The notes under the pieces: model-generated
Seen by the model: only the letters and a program-made list of their open reading frames with translations
Databases searched by the model: none
Told to the model about the DNA's origin: nothing
Position numbers and translations under genes: made by a program
Shown here: positions 7,755 through 14,780 of the stretch, one piece after another
Layout of the letters: the number at the start of each line of letters is the position of its first letter
Numbering within the stretch: the first letter of the stretch is position 1
Assembly (NCBI GenBank): GCA_964344495.1
Contig: CAYFNI010000037.1
Span: 1 to 20,406, forward strand
Length of the DNA stretch: 20,406 bases
Origin: UBA6136 sp964344495
GTDB lineage: Bacteria; Pseudomonadota; Gammaproteobacteria; Methylococcales; Methylococcaceae
Direction of reading: 5' to 3'

Positions 7755-8873
7755 TCAGTGCGCGCCGATCAGTGCAGTCAGCGCCGCGAGCAACCGGTCC
7801 ACGTCGCTGTCGGTGTTGCCCTGACCGAGGCTGACACGGATCGCACTCCGGGCAAGCTCGGCCTCGATCCCCATGGCCAGCAATACCGGGCTGGGTTCCT
7901 TGCCGCCACTGGCGCAGGCCGAGCCGCTCGAGAGGGCAAATCCAAGACGGTCCAGCTGCATGACCAGAGTTTCACCGTCGTAGCCCGCCACTCCGAATTG
8001 CACGGTGTTCGGCAAGCGGGGTGTGTCCGCGGCAAACAGGCTCAATCCGGGCAGGGCCAGCAGGCCGCGTTCGAGTCGTTGCCGCAGGGCCAGGGTATGC
8101 TGCCGGCGCGCGTCCAGTTCGAGGCGGGCCAGTTCCGCCGCCTTGCCGAAGCCGACGATAGCGGGCACGTTTTCGGTACCGCCGCGGCGATTCTGCTCCT
8201 GCCCGCCGCCGTGCAACAGCGGTTCAATGGGGGCTGTGCGGCTGACGATCAAGGCGCCTGTGCCTTTGGGACCATTCAGCTTGTGTGCGGACAGGGTCAT
8301 GCAGTGGGCGCCGGTGACGGCAAAATCAACCGGGATTTTTCCGGCCGCCTGGACCGCATCAACGTGCAGAAAGCCGCCGGCCGAGCGCATGTATTCGGCC
8401 AGGGGTGCGGTGTCATGGATCACGCCGGTTTCGTTGTTCGCCAGCATCAGGGTCGCCAGTTTCATCGCTGCCGATCCTGCAGGCGGCAGGGTCGACAGGT
8501 CGGGCCGGCCGTCTGCATGGATGTCCAGCGTCCGGATGCGCCAGCCTTGACCGGCGAGAAATCGGAGGGGTTCGCTGACCGACGGATGCTCGGTGGCGCC
8601 GCTCAGGATGTCGCAGCGTCCCAGGGCGAACGCGAGCCCCTTCAGGGCAAGGTTGTTGGCTTCGGTGCCGCCGCTGGTGAAGATGACTTCGGACGCCTGA
8701 GCGCCGACCAGGGCCGCCACCTGTTCGCGCGCGGTGTCGATTGCCCCCCGGCTGAGCCGGCCCAGCCGGTAGAGTGCCGAGGGGTTGCCGTAAAAGGTGC
8801 GGAGGTACGGCTGCATCGCCTCCACCACGCGCTCATCCGGCGGGGTGGTGGCATTGTGATCAAGATAGATCAT
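7755..8873 (-). CDS. Class I cysteine desulfurase, NifS/IscS-like, short form
   Basis: This 372-residue PLP enzyme takes sulfur from L-cysteine as a persulfide. It starts MIYLDHNATTPPDERV, the family N-terminus. Functional residues seen are His96 (ATEHPSV), the PLP lysine Lys198 (LSAHKLNGPKG) and the catalytic Cys320 in SSGSACASGGKEPS. The catalytic loop differs from that of housekeeping IscS (SSGSACTSASLEPS) and is closer to NifS-type enzymes. The protein is about 30 residues shorter than E. coli IscS because it stops at ALIGAH, soon after the VSLG segment, and lacks the C-terminal tail where IscU docks. It lies 15 nt after iscR and precedes iscA. Whether it serves general cluster assembly or another sulfur acceptor cannot be told from sequence alone. 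Confidence 0.92.
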   Translation of the reverse strand: MIYLDHNATTPPDERVVEAMQPYLRTFYGNPSALYRLGRLSRGAIDTAREQVAALVGAQASEVIFTSGGTEANNLALKGLAFALGRCDILSGATEHPSVSEPLRFLAGQGWRIRTLDIHADGRPDLSTLPPAGSAAMKLATLMLANNETGVIHDTAPLAEYMRSAGGFLHVDAVQAAGKIPVDFAVTGAHCMTLSAHKLNGPKGTGALIVSRTAPIEPLLHGGGQEQNRRGGTENVPAIVGFGKAAELARLELDARRQHTLALRQRLERGLLALPGLSLFAADTPRLPNTVQFGVAGYDGETLVMQLDRLGFALSSGSACASGGKEPSPVLLAMGIEAELARSAIRVSLGQGNTDSDVDRLLAALTALIGAH

Positions 8874-8888
8874 GCCGAAGGACGGGTT

Positions 8889-9374
8889 TCAGGGACTGTC
8901 GCCCCGGAGTTTGGCGCGTTCGAGGTAGAGTTTGGTGGCGTGCTGGTCCTGACGCTCCGCAACCAGGCGAACGCTTTTCCGCAGCAGCACGTCTTCCAGG
9001 GTGATGGAGTCGAGGTATTGGCGGATCTGATCGCTGAGCCCCATCCACAGATCATGGGTGAGACACGGCTGTTCGTTCTGGCAGTTGGCCTTGCCGCCAC
9101 AGCGGGTGGAGTCGAGCGTTTCATCCACGGCGGCGATGATTTCGGCGATGCTGATCTGATTGGTCTTGCGACTGAGCTGATAGCCGCCGCCCGGACCCCG
9201 TACGCCTTCGACCATGCCTGAACGTCGCAGGCGCGCAAACAGCTGCTCCAGATAAGAGAGCGAGATCTCCTGGCGCTTGGCGATGTCGGTCAGGGTGACC
9301 GGTCGTTTTTCGCTATGATAAGCCAAGTCCAGCATGGCGGTGACGGCATAGCGGCCTTTGGTCGTCAATCGCAC
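8889..9374 (-). CDS. iscR: Rrf2-family Fe-S cluster regulator IscR
   Basis: This 161-residue transcription factor senses Fe-S status. It has an N-terminal winged helix (MRLTTKGRYAVTAMLDLA at the start, then a recognition helix around SLSYLEQLFARLRRSGMV) and a cluster-binding loop with Cys92, Cys98, Cys104 and His107, matching the [2Fe-2S] ligands of E. coli IscR exactly. That ligand set separates it from other Rrf2 proteins such as NsrR. The start codon is GTG at 9374, backed by a strong AAGGAGG site 6 nt upstream and by the canonical N-terminus. It heads a three-gene unit with the desulfurase and iscA. In holo form it should repress its own promoter through the site at 9421-9445. Confidence 0.96.
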   Translation of the reverse strand: MRLTTKGRYAVTAMLDLAYHSEKRPVTLTDIAKRQEISLSYLEQLFARLRRSGMVEGVRGPGGGYQLSRKTNQISIAEIIAAVDETLDSTRCGGKANCQNEQPCLTHDLWMGLSDQIRQYLDSITLEDVLLRKSVRLVAERQDQHATKLYLERAKLRGDSP

Positions 9375-9380
9375 GATGGG

Positions 9381-9387
9381 CCTCCTT
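9381..9387 (-). promoter_or_regulatory. Strong ribosome binding site deciding the GTG start of iscR
   Basis: The minus strand reads AAGGAGG, then CCCATC, then GTG. No in-frame ATG offers an alternative, so this site and the conserved N-terminus fix the GTG start. Confidence 0.8.
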
Positions 9388-9412
9388 GAGCAGGGTGGTT
9401 GGCAGTCCTCGG

Positions 9413-9445
9413 AGAGTCACATATCCCAGCAAAATAGTCAATTAT
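9413..9445 (-). promoter_or_regulatory. iscR promoter with IscR type 1 operator
   Basis: On the minus strand, 9445 to 9421 reads ATAATTGACTATTTT followed by GCTGGGATAT. This 25-nt imperfect palindrome closely follows the type 1 site bound by [2Fe-2S]-IscR, whose left half is ATA-S-YYGACT. TTGACT (9436-9441) can serve as the -35 element, and a weak GACTCT (9413-9418) lies 17 nt downstream as -10. The operator would cover the -35 region, as in self-repressed iscR promoters. It is 46 nt from the iscR start and 27 nt upstream of the divergent oxoprolinase start, so it could affect both. The match was made by eye from the known consensus. Confidence 0.72.
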
Positions 9446-9472
9446 TCCGCGCTTCGCCCGAGGTCGTGTTGT

Positions 9473-12400
9473 ATGGGTTCGAGTTCCACCGCTTCTGGCT
9501 GGCAGTTCTGGATTGATCGCGGCGGGACCTTCACGGACATCGTTGCCCGCTGTCCCGACGGGCGTCTGATCACTCACAAGCTGCTGTCCGACAACCCCGA
9601 GCGTTATGCCGATGCGGCCTTGCACGGCATCCATGAGTTGCTGGCAGCCCATCCCGCCTGGGCGGCGCAGGCGGTGGATGAGGTGAAAATGGGGACAACC
9701 GTCGGCACCAACGCATTGCTGGAGCGCAACGGCGCACCGACCGTGCTGGTGATCAATCGGGGTCTGGGTGATGTATTGCGGATTGGCTACCAGAACCGGC
9801 CGGATCTGTTTGCGCTGGCAATCCAGCGGGCGGCGCCCGTGTATGAACATGTCATTGAGGCCGACGGACGGCTTGATGCGCATGGCATCGAGTTGATCCC
9901 GCTGGATCTGTCCCAGCTGAGGGAGGATTTGCGCGCTGCCCATGATCGGGGCTACCGGGCGCTGGCGATCGTGCTCATGCATGCCTGGCGGAATCCCGTG
10001 CACGAACGGGCGGTGGAAGACCTGGCACGGTCCCTCGGCTTCACCCAGATTTCTGTGTCCCATCGCTGCAGTCCGGCAATTCGGCTGATTGGTCGCGGCG
10101 ATACGACGGTGGTGGATGCCTACCTCTCGCCGGTGTTGCGGCAGTACGTCGATCGGTTCAATGCAGGGCTGACATCCATCATGGCGTCCGGAGGTCGGGT
10201 CAGATTCATGCAGTCCAGCGGTGGTCTGATGGACGGCAGCCAGTTTCATGGCAAGGACAGCATTCTTTCCGGCCCCGCAGGCGGCATCATCGGTGCCGTG
10301 GCAACCGCCAGACAGGCCGGATTTTCCAAGATCGTCACGTTCGACATGGGCGGCACGTCGACCGACGTTGCGCATTATGCCGGTGAGCTGGAGCGAACCG
10401 AGGAAACCTCGGTGGCCGGAGTGCGCTTGCGGGTGCCGATGCTTGATATCCATACCGTGGCGGCAGGGGGGGGATCGATCCTGCATTACGACGGGCTGCG
10501 GTTCCGGGCCGGCCCGGATTCGGCCGGCGCCAATCCCGGACCGGCGTGCTACCGGCGGGGCGGGCCGTTGTGCGTAACCGATGCGAACGTGCTGCTCGGC
10601 AAGCTGCAGCCGGATTTTTTCCCGCACCTGTTCGGCCCCGACGGTGATCAGCCGCTGGATACCACTGTGGTCAGGGCCGGTTTCGAGGCGCTGGCTGCGG
10701 CCGTGCAACGGGACACCGGGCAGACGCTTAGCGCCGAGGCGGTGGCCGAAGGCTTTCTGGCGGTGGCGGTCGAGGAAATGGCGGCGGCGATCAAGACCAT
10801 TTCGCTTCAGCGCGGCCATGATTTAAGCGACGATTACAGTCTGTGCTGCTTCGGGGCGGCGGGCGGTCAGCATGCCTGTCGGGTGGCGGAGCGACTCGGT
10901 CTGCAGCGGATTCTGTTGCATCCGCTCGCAGGGGTGCTCTCGGCCTACGGCATGGGATTGGCAGAGCATCGGGTGCTGCAGAGCGAGGCGGTCGTCGAGC
11001 CGCTGGAAGAGGGCTTGATGCCGCGGCTGGAGTCGCTGCTGACACGGCTTGAAGCGGCCGGGCGCGAGGCACTGGCGGCGCAGGATCTGGCACCGCACCC
11101 GGCGCGGGTTCAGTGCCGGGTGGCGCTGCGTTATGCCGGTTCGGACACGCAGCTGGAAGTGCCCTTTGCGGGTCGCGAGTCGTTGCACTTGGCGTTCGAA
11201 ACCCTGCATCGCCAGCGCTTCGGTTTCATCTATCCAGGCAAGCCGCTGGTGGTCGAGCAGGCCAGCGTCGAGTTGGTGCTGCCGGCGCAGACATGGATCG
11301 AGCGGCCGCCGCTGCCAGCAACGGACAGTCAGCCGCTCCCCTTGACCCAGGTACGGCTGTTCACGGGCGGTTCGTTTCATACGGCGCCGGTCTATCGGCG
11401 AGCGGCGCTGGGCTTGAACAGCCGCATCGATGGTCCCGCCCTGCTGCTGGAGCCGACATCGACCACCCTGATCGAGCCGGGCTGGCAGGGTGAGATCGTG
11501 GCTGACGGCCATCTGATCCTCACCCGGATGGAGGCGGCGACGCCGGGTCAGGCATCGACCCAACGCGATCCAGTGCGGCTGGAAATCTTCAACCGGCTGT
11601 TCATGTCGCTGGCCGAGGAAATGGGCTACACGCTCCAGAATACGGCCCACTCGGTCAACATCAAGGAGCGGCTGGACTTTTCCTGCGCCCTGTTTGATGG
11701 CGCCGGCGAACTGGTCGCCAATGCGCCGCATATTCCGGTTCATCTGGGTTCCATGGGCGCGAGCGTCAAGGCGCTGATTGGCGGGCACGGCGCCCGTTTT
11801 CGCCCGGGCGATGTGTGGCTGACCAATTCGCCCTATCACGGCGGTACCCATTTGCCAGATATCACGGTCATCACGCCGATGTTCGATGCCACCGGCGAAT
11901 CGGTTTTGGCTTATCTGGCATCGCGCGGTCATCACGCCGATGTCGGCGGTATCACGCCGGGGTCCATGCCGCCCGGTAGTCTCCGGATCGACGACGAGGG
12001 TGCCCTGACGGACGGTCTGCGCCTGGTTGCGGGCGGCTGCTTTCAGGATGAGGCGGTGCGTGCCTGGCTCGGGGAGGGCGGCTGGCCGGCGCGCAATCCG
12101 GAGCAGAATCTGGCCGATCTGCGGGCGCAAGTCGCGGCCAATCAGCGCGGTGTGACGGAGCTGGCCCGGTTGATCGGGCATTATTCGCTGGCCACGCTGC
12201 GTGCCTACATGGGCTATGTGCAGGATCATGCCGAGGAGGCGATCCGGCGAGCCATCAGTCGGCTGCGGGATGGGAGCTGCCGGGTGCCGATGGATTCCGG
12301 TGCCGAGATTCGGGTGACGATCCGCGTCGATCAGATCCGGCGTTCAGCGCAGATCGATTTTACCGGCACCTCGGCGCAACAGGCGGATAACCTGAATGCG

Positions 12401-13108
12401 CCGGCGGCCGTGTGTCAGGCGGCGGTGCTGTATGTGTTCCGGACCCTGGCGGGCGAGGCTATCCCGCTGAATGCGGGGTGTCTGCGGCCGCTGGAGCTCA
12501 TCATCCCCGAAGGATCCCTGCTCAATCCACGCCCGCCGGCAGCGGTCGTGGCCGGGAATGTCGAAACGTCCCAGCACGTGGTGGATGCTCTCTATGGCGC
12601 GCTGGGGGTGATGGCCGCCGCGCAGGGTACGATGAATAACCTCACCTTTGGCAACGCCGAGCATCAGTATTACGAGACCATTTGCGGCGGTACCGGCGCC
12701 GGCGCGGGTTTCGAGGGGGCAGATGCGGTGCAGTCGCATATGACCAATTCGCGCCTGACGGATCCGGAAATTCTGGAGTGGCGGTTCCCGGTACGGCTGG
12801 AGCGCTTTGCCATCCGCACGGGCAGCGGCGGCGCGGGTGAGTGGCGTGGGGGAGACGGGGTGATCCGGCAACTGGGTTTTCTGGAGCCGATGACGGTCGG
12901 CATCCTGTCAACCCGGCGCCTGACAGCGCCGTTCGGTCTGGCTGGTGGCTCGCCTGGCCAGTGCGGACGAAATTGTTTGCTGACGTCGGAGGGCGCTTTG
13001 ATGGAGCTGGGTGGACGGGTCGTGTTGCAGGTGCGGGCGGGTGACAGTGTTGTCATCGAAACGCCCGGGGGCGGCGGTTTTGGCGCACCGTGCTCCCGGG
13101 AAGATTGA
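9473..13108 (+). CDS. Fused oxoprolinase (HyuA-HyuB type, probable ATP-dependent 5-oxoprolinase)
   Basis: This 1211-residue protein fuses two domains. Residues 1 to about 690 are the ATP-binding HyuA-type half (DRGGTFTD at 15-22, FDMGGTSTDVAHY near 290-300). Residues from about 695 on are the HyuB-type half (LGSMGASVKALI, LTNSPYHGGTHLPDITVI, ending in a glycine-rich TPGGGGFG tail). This is the layout of eukaryote-like ATP-dependent 5-oxoprolinase, which opens 5-oxoproline to glutamate; related enzymes hydrolyse N-methylhydantoin, so the substrate is inferred. The ATG at 9473 is chosen because it has a GAGG site 9 nt upstream and begins just before the conserved WQFWIDRGG; 29 codons upstream are also open but would overlap the iscR operator. 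It is transcribed divergently from iscR and has no partner gene. Confidence 0.9.
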   Translation: MGSSSTASGWQFWIDRGGTFTDIVARCPDGRLITHKLLSDNPERYADAALHGIHELLAAHPAWAAQAVDEVKMGTTVGTNALLERNGAPTVLVINRGLGDVLRIGYQNRPDLFALAIQRAAPVYEHVIEADGRLDAHGIELIPLDLSQLREDLRAAHDRGYRALAIVLMHAWRNPVHERAVEDLARSLGFTQISVSHRCSPAIRLIGRGDTTVVDAYLSPVLRQYVDRFNAGLTSIMASGGRVRFMQSSGGLMDGSQFHGKDSILSGPAGGIIGAVATARQAGFSKIVTFDMGGTSTDVAHYAGELERTEETSVAGVRLRVPMLDIHTVAAGGGSILHYDGLRFRAGPDSAGANPGPACYRRGGPLCVTDANVLLGKLQPDFFPHLFGPDGDQPLDTTVVRAGFEALAAAVQRDTGQTLSAEAVAEGFLAVAVEEMAAAIKTISLQRGHDLSDDYSLCCFGAAGGQHACRVAERLGLQRILLHPLAGVLSAYGMGLAEHRVLQSEAVVEPLEEGLMPRLESLLTRLEAAGREALAAQDLAPHPARVQCRVALRYAGSDTQLEVPFAGRESLHLAFETLHRQRFGFIYPGKPLVVEQASVELVLPAQTWIERPPLPATDSQPLPLTQVRLFTGGSFHTAPVYRRAALGLNSRIDGPALLLEPTSTTLIEPGWQGEIVADGHLILTRMEAATPGQASTQRDPVRLEIFNRLFMSLAEEMGYTLQNTAHSVNIKERLDFSCALFDGAGELVANAPHIPVHLGSMGASVKALIGGHGARFRPGDVWLTNSPYHGGTHLPDITVITPMFDATGESVLAYLASRGHHADVGGITPGSMPPGSLRIDDEGALTDGLRLVAGGCFQDEAVRAWLGEGGWPARNPEQNLADLRAQVAANQRGVTELARLIGHYSLATLRAYMGYVQDHAEEAIRRAISRLRDGSCRVPMDSGAEIRVTIRVDQIRRSAQIDFTGTSAQQADNLNAPAAVCQAAVLYVFRTLAGEAIPLNAGCLRPLELIIPEGSLLNPRPPAAVVAGNVETSQHVVDALYGALGVMAAAQGTMNNLTFGNAEHQYYETICGGTGAGAGFEGADAVQSHMTNSRLTDPEILEWRFPVRLERFAIRTGSGGAGEWRGGDGVIRQLGFLEPMTVGILSTRRLTAPFGLAGGSPGQCGRNCLLTSEGALMELGGRVVLQVRAGDSVVIETPGGGGFGAPCSRED

Positions 13109-13134
13109 GTCCGCTGTGGTCGCTACCGGTTCGG

Positions 13135-13515
13135 CTAGCCTTCGCCCGGGAATAAGCCGACCGATCCCGGCTTCAGCCGTTTGCATGTCACCCGCACATC
13201 CTCCAGATGGCATTGAGCGCGGCCGGGTTGGCCGTCGCAGTCGTTACAGATGAGCCGGCCGCTATCCTTGACGGCCGCAACATGCCAGCCATAGCCCTGG
13301 GTTTCGCAGAAGACCTTGACGTATTTGTCGAGCGTGTAGGATTCGCGAGCTTTGTTCTGGGCAGAGGTCTGTTCGGAGCACTTCTGCGGGTCCAGCGTAT
13401 TGCCCAGCAGGTCGCGGAACTGGTACTCGGCCGAAAAGCCTGGTGTCGAACTCAGCCAGATTCCGGTGAACAGGCAAACTAACCCGACGCGCCGCGACAG
13501 GGATGATGTTTTCAT
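13135..13515 (-). CDS. Uncharacterised secreted six-cysteine protein
   Basis: I do not recognise this 126-residue protein. It has a clear Sec signal peptide: basic start, hydrophobic core around residues 10-22, and a likely cleavage after GFSA (residue 29). The mature part of about 97 residues holds six cysteines (KCS, FCE, ICNDC, QCH, TCK), an even number that suggests disulfide bonding in the periplasm or outside. A tryptophan-containing GYGWHVAAV stretch and a basic, proline- and glycine-containing tail follow. It has a GGAG ribosome binding site 8 nt before the ATG and begins 24 nt after the stop of the 58-residue membrane protein, so the two probably form one transcript. Its end converges on the oxoprolinase gene, 26 nt away. 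Confidence 0.72.
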   Translation of the reverse strand: MKTSSLSRRVGLVCLFTGIWLSSTPGFSAEYQFRDLLGNTLDPQKCSEQTSAQNKARESYTLDKYVKVFCETQGYGWHVAAVKDSGRLICNDCDGQPGRAQCHLEDVRVTCKRLKPGSVGLFPGEG

Positions 13516-13539
13516 GGCGGTTTCTCCGGTCTGAAAGGC

Positions 13540-13716
13540 TTACTGGACGACCCGGATGTTCATCCGCGCCATCTCCTCGTGTTGCTGTTCGATGATCGGC
13601 TGGTACTTGTCATTTTCGTTCAGCTTCACCATCAGGATGACGCTCACCAGGGCCACTGTCGCTCCGGCTACATAGAGCCAGAACCAATCTTTTGTGTTTT
13701 CTGAGTCATGGGACAT
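13540..13716 (-). CDS. Small single-span membrane protein (58 residues), unrecognised
   Basis: This short gene encodes MSHDSENTKDWFWLYVAG... with one hydrophobic span at about residues 11-30 (WFWLYVAGATVALVSVILMV). The N-terminus is acidic and polar, and the C-terminal half is polar and probably helical (KLNENDKYQPIIEQQHEEMA), ending RMNIRVVQ. The evidence that it is real is a strong GGAGGAG ribosome binding site a few bases before the ATG, a coherent membrane-protein composition, and tight linkage to the secreted protein downstream (24 nt). Lysine 31 follows the span and many charges of both signs lie beyond it, so I do not predict topology firmly. It belongs to no family I recognise. It could be a small subunit or anchor of an envelope complex. 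Confidence 0.7.
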   Translation of the reverse strand: MSHDSENTKDWFWLYVAGATVALVSVILMVKLNENDKYQPIIEQQHEEMARMNIRVVQ

Positions 13717-13995
13717 GGTTCTCTCCTCCGCGTGTTGAGTCGTTATCGAGCGGAACCCTGACGAACATATTTAATGTATCGCTACGGAACTGTTCCGCGT
13801 CGATACTGTAGGCGCGGGGGTGTGTGGCTGTCAACGGCCAAAATGCACAGTCCGGTTGCTGCGGTTGGGGTCGAGCGGGCGTGAAGCGGCTCTGGGTGGC
13901 CGGGAGAGTCGGAAGCGTGCGGAGGGCTGAGGCCAGTCGCCGGGCGGATGAAGCTCGACGGCTGGCGGTGTGATGTCGGGGGTGAAGCGTCGAAC
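13717..13995. other. 279-nt non-coding stretch upstream of the small membrane protein
   Basis: This is the longest non-coding gap in the window. It holds the likely promoter region of the 58-residue protein: an AT-rich patch at about 13764-13780 (minus strand ATACATTAAATATG) within a GC-rich surround, and a 13-nt inverted repeat at 13785-13797. No convincing -35 at proper spacing was found. The remaining bases, about 13810-13995, show no gene and no hairpin with a T-run that would end the lipoprotein transcript. Confidence 0.5.
13785..13797. promoter_or_regulatory. Inverted repeat, candidate operator
   Basis: The sequence CGGAAC-T-GTTCCG is a perfect 6+1+6 palindrome just upstream of the AT-rich -10-like patch of the small-protein promoter. 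A further CGGAAC half-site stands at 13751-13756. The position suits a regulator binding site, but the regulator is unknown; it does not match the gammaproteobacterial LexA box. Confidence 0.35.
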
Positions 13996-14604
13996 TCAGG
14001 GGCGGCAGGCGCCGCAGGCCGCTTTTTGGAAGTTCTTGTCCGCCAGCAGGGCCATGAGGGCGCGATCCAGCGCGTGGTTGACCGTTTCCTGATAATTGAT
14101 GGCGCTGCCCGAGTGGCCGTAGTTCTGGGCCAGGCCGGCTTCAGTATCGTTCCAGCATGGCTGGCCTTGGGCATTCAACAGCGTGGCATCCAGCGTCACG
14201 CGGCCGTTGTAGCCGGAGTTCACATAAATGTTTTCACTGACGGCGATGTCGGTCAACTGAAGTGTCAGGCGAGGGGCGGAAGGATCTTGCGTATTGAAAC
14301 CGGCACGCCGGAACATTTCGGTCGCCGAGGCCCGGACCCAATCGGACAGGTTGCCAGTCATGTGGATGGCCTCGGGCGGCTTCTTGTGATTTTCCAGAAA
14401 CCGCTTGCCGACCAGCGTGTTTTCCAGCCCGTTTTTGTAGGTTATGCCCGAAACCGCCACGCAGCGTTTGGGCAAGACCGTTTCCTGGGGCGCCAGCATC
14501 GGCTGATAGGCCGATTGAAAGCTGGCGGGCTCGATCGTGGTCTGGGCGCAGGCGCTGAGTGCCCCGGCAAATCCGAGCATCTGCAGGCGGATGCGTGTGT
14601 TCAT
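13996..14604 (-). CDS. Exported lipoprotein, YajG-like in outline
   Basis: This 202-residue protein has a signal peptide and lipobox LSAC, with Cys19 as lipid anchor followed by Ala, which does not suggest retention in the inner membrane. The mature part carries a VAVSGITYKNGLENTLVG start, a central region around WVRASATEMFRRAGF, a beta-rich stretch (LTLQLTDIAVSENIYVNSGYNGRVTLDATLLNAQGQPCW) and a C-terminal helix (NHALDRALMALLADKNFQKA). This outline resembles the YajG-type lipoproteins, whose function is not established; the relation is my impression by eye. It ends in an unusual CGACRP with a CXXC-spaced cysteine pair. A clear AAGGAG site lies 6 nt before the ATG. It is divergent from the LOG-family gene and stands alone. 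Confidence 0.8.
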   Translation of the reverse strand: MNTRIRLQMLGFAGALSACAQTTIEPASFQSAYQPMLAPQETVLPKRCVAVSGITYKNGLENTLVGKRFLENHKKPPEAIHMTGNLSDWVRASATEMFRRAGFNTQDPSAPRLTLQLTDIAVSENIYVNSGYNGRVTLDATLLNAQGQPCWNDTEAGLAQNYGHSGSAINYQETVNHALDRALMALLADKNFQKAACGACRP

Positions 14605-14780
14605 GGTGTGCTCCTTCTGGTGTTGTTATGAGGGTGAGGATGCCGGAGCAGCTTAGCGAAGCGACCGCATCGATACAAACCGGACGAAGCCTCACCCGTC
14701 GCCGGAGGTGCCCGATCAGGCGCGTCGCGTCTGTTATCCTCCTGCGAACACTCACCTGTGCCGATGACCGCCTGAGCCCC

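Noticed and set aside
3408..9221. Long plus-strand frames at 3408-4895, 4978-6501 and 7746-9221
   Set aside because: They lie opposite hisS, pilW/rlmN and iscA/desulfurase/iscR and have the same antisense composition with no family signature.
9365..12229. Long minus-strand frames at 9365-10819 and 10823-12229
   Set aside because: They are antisense shadows of the fused oxoprolinase, whose conserved motifs run through the whole region on the plus strand.
14764..14775. Four-codon ATG-ACC-GCC-TGA just before the LOG-family start
   Set aside because: A leader-peptide role is possible in principle, but no ribosome binding site or attenuator structure supports it.
13109..14780. Genomic island or mobile element in the accessory pocket
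   Set aside because: The genes look accessory, but no integrase, transposase, tRNA end or flanking direct repeat was seen, and composition is not obviously different.
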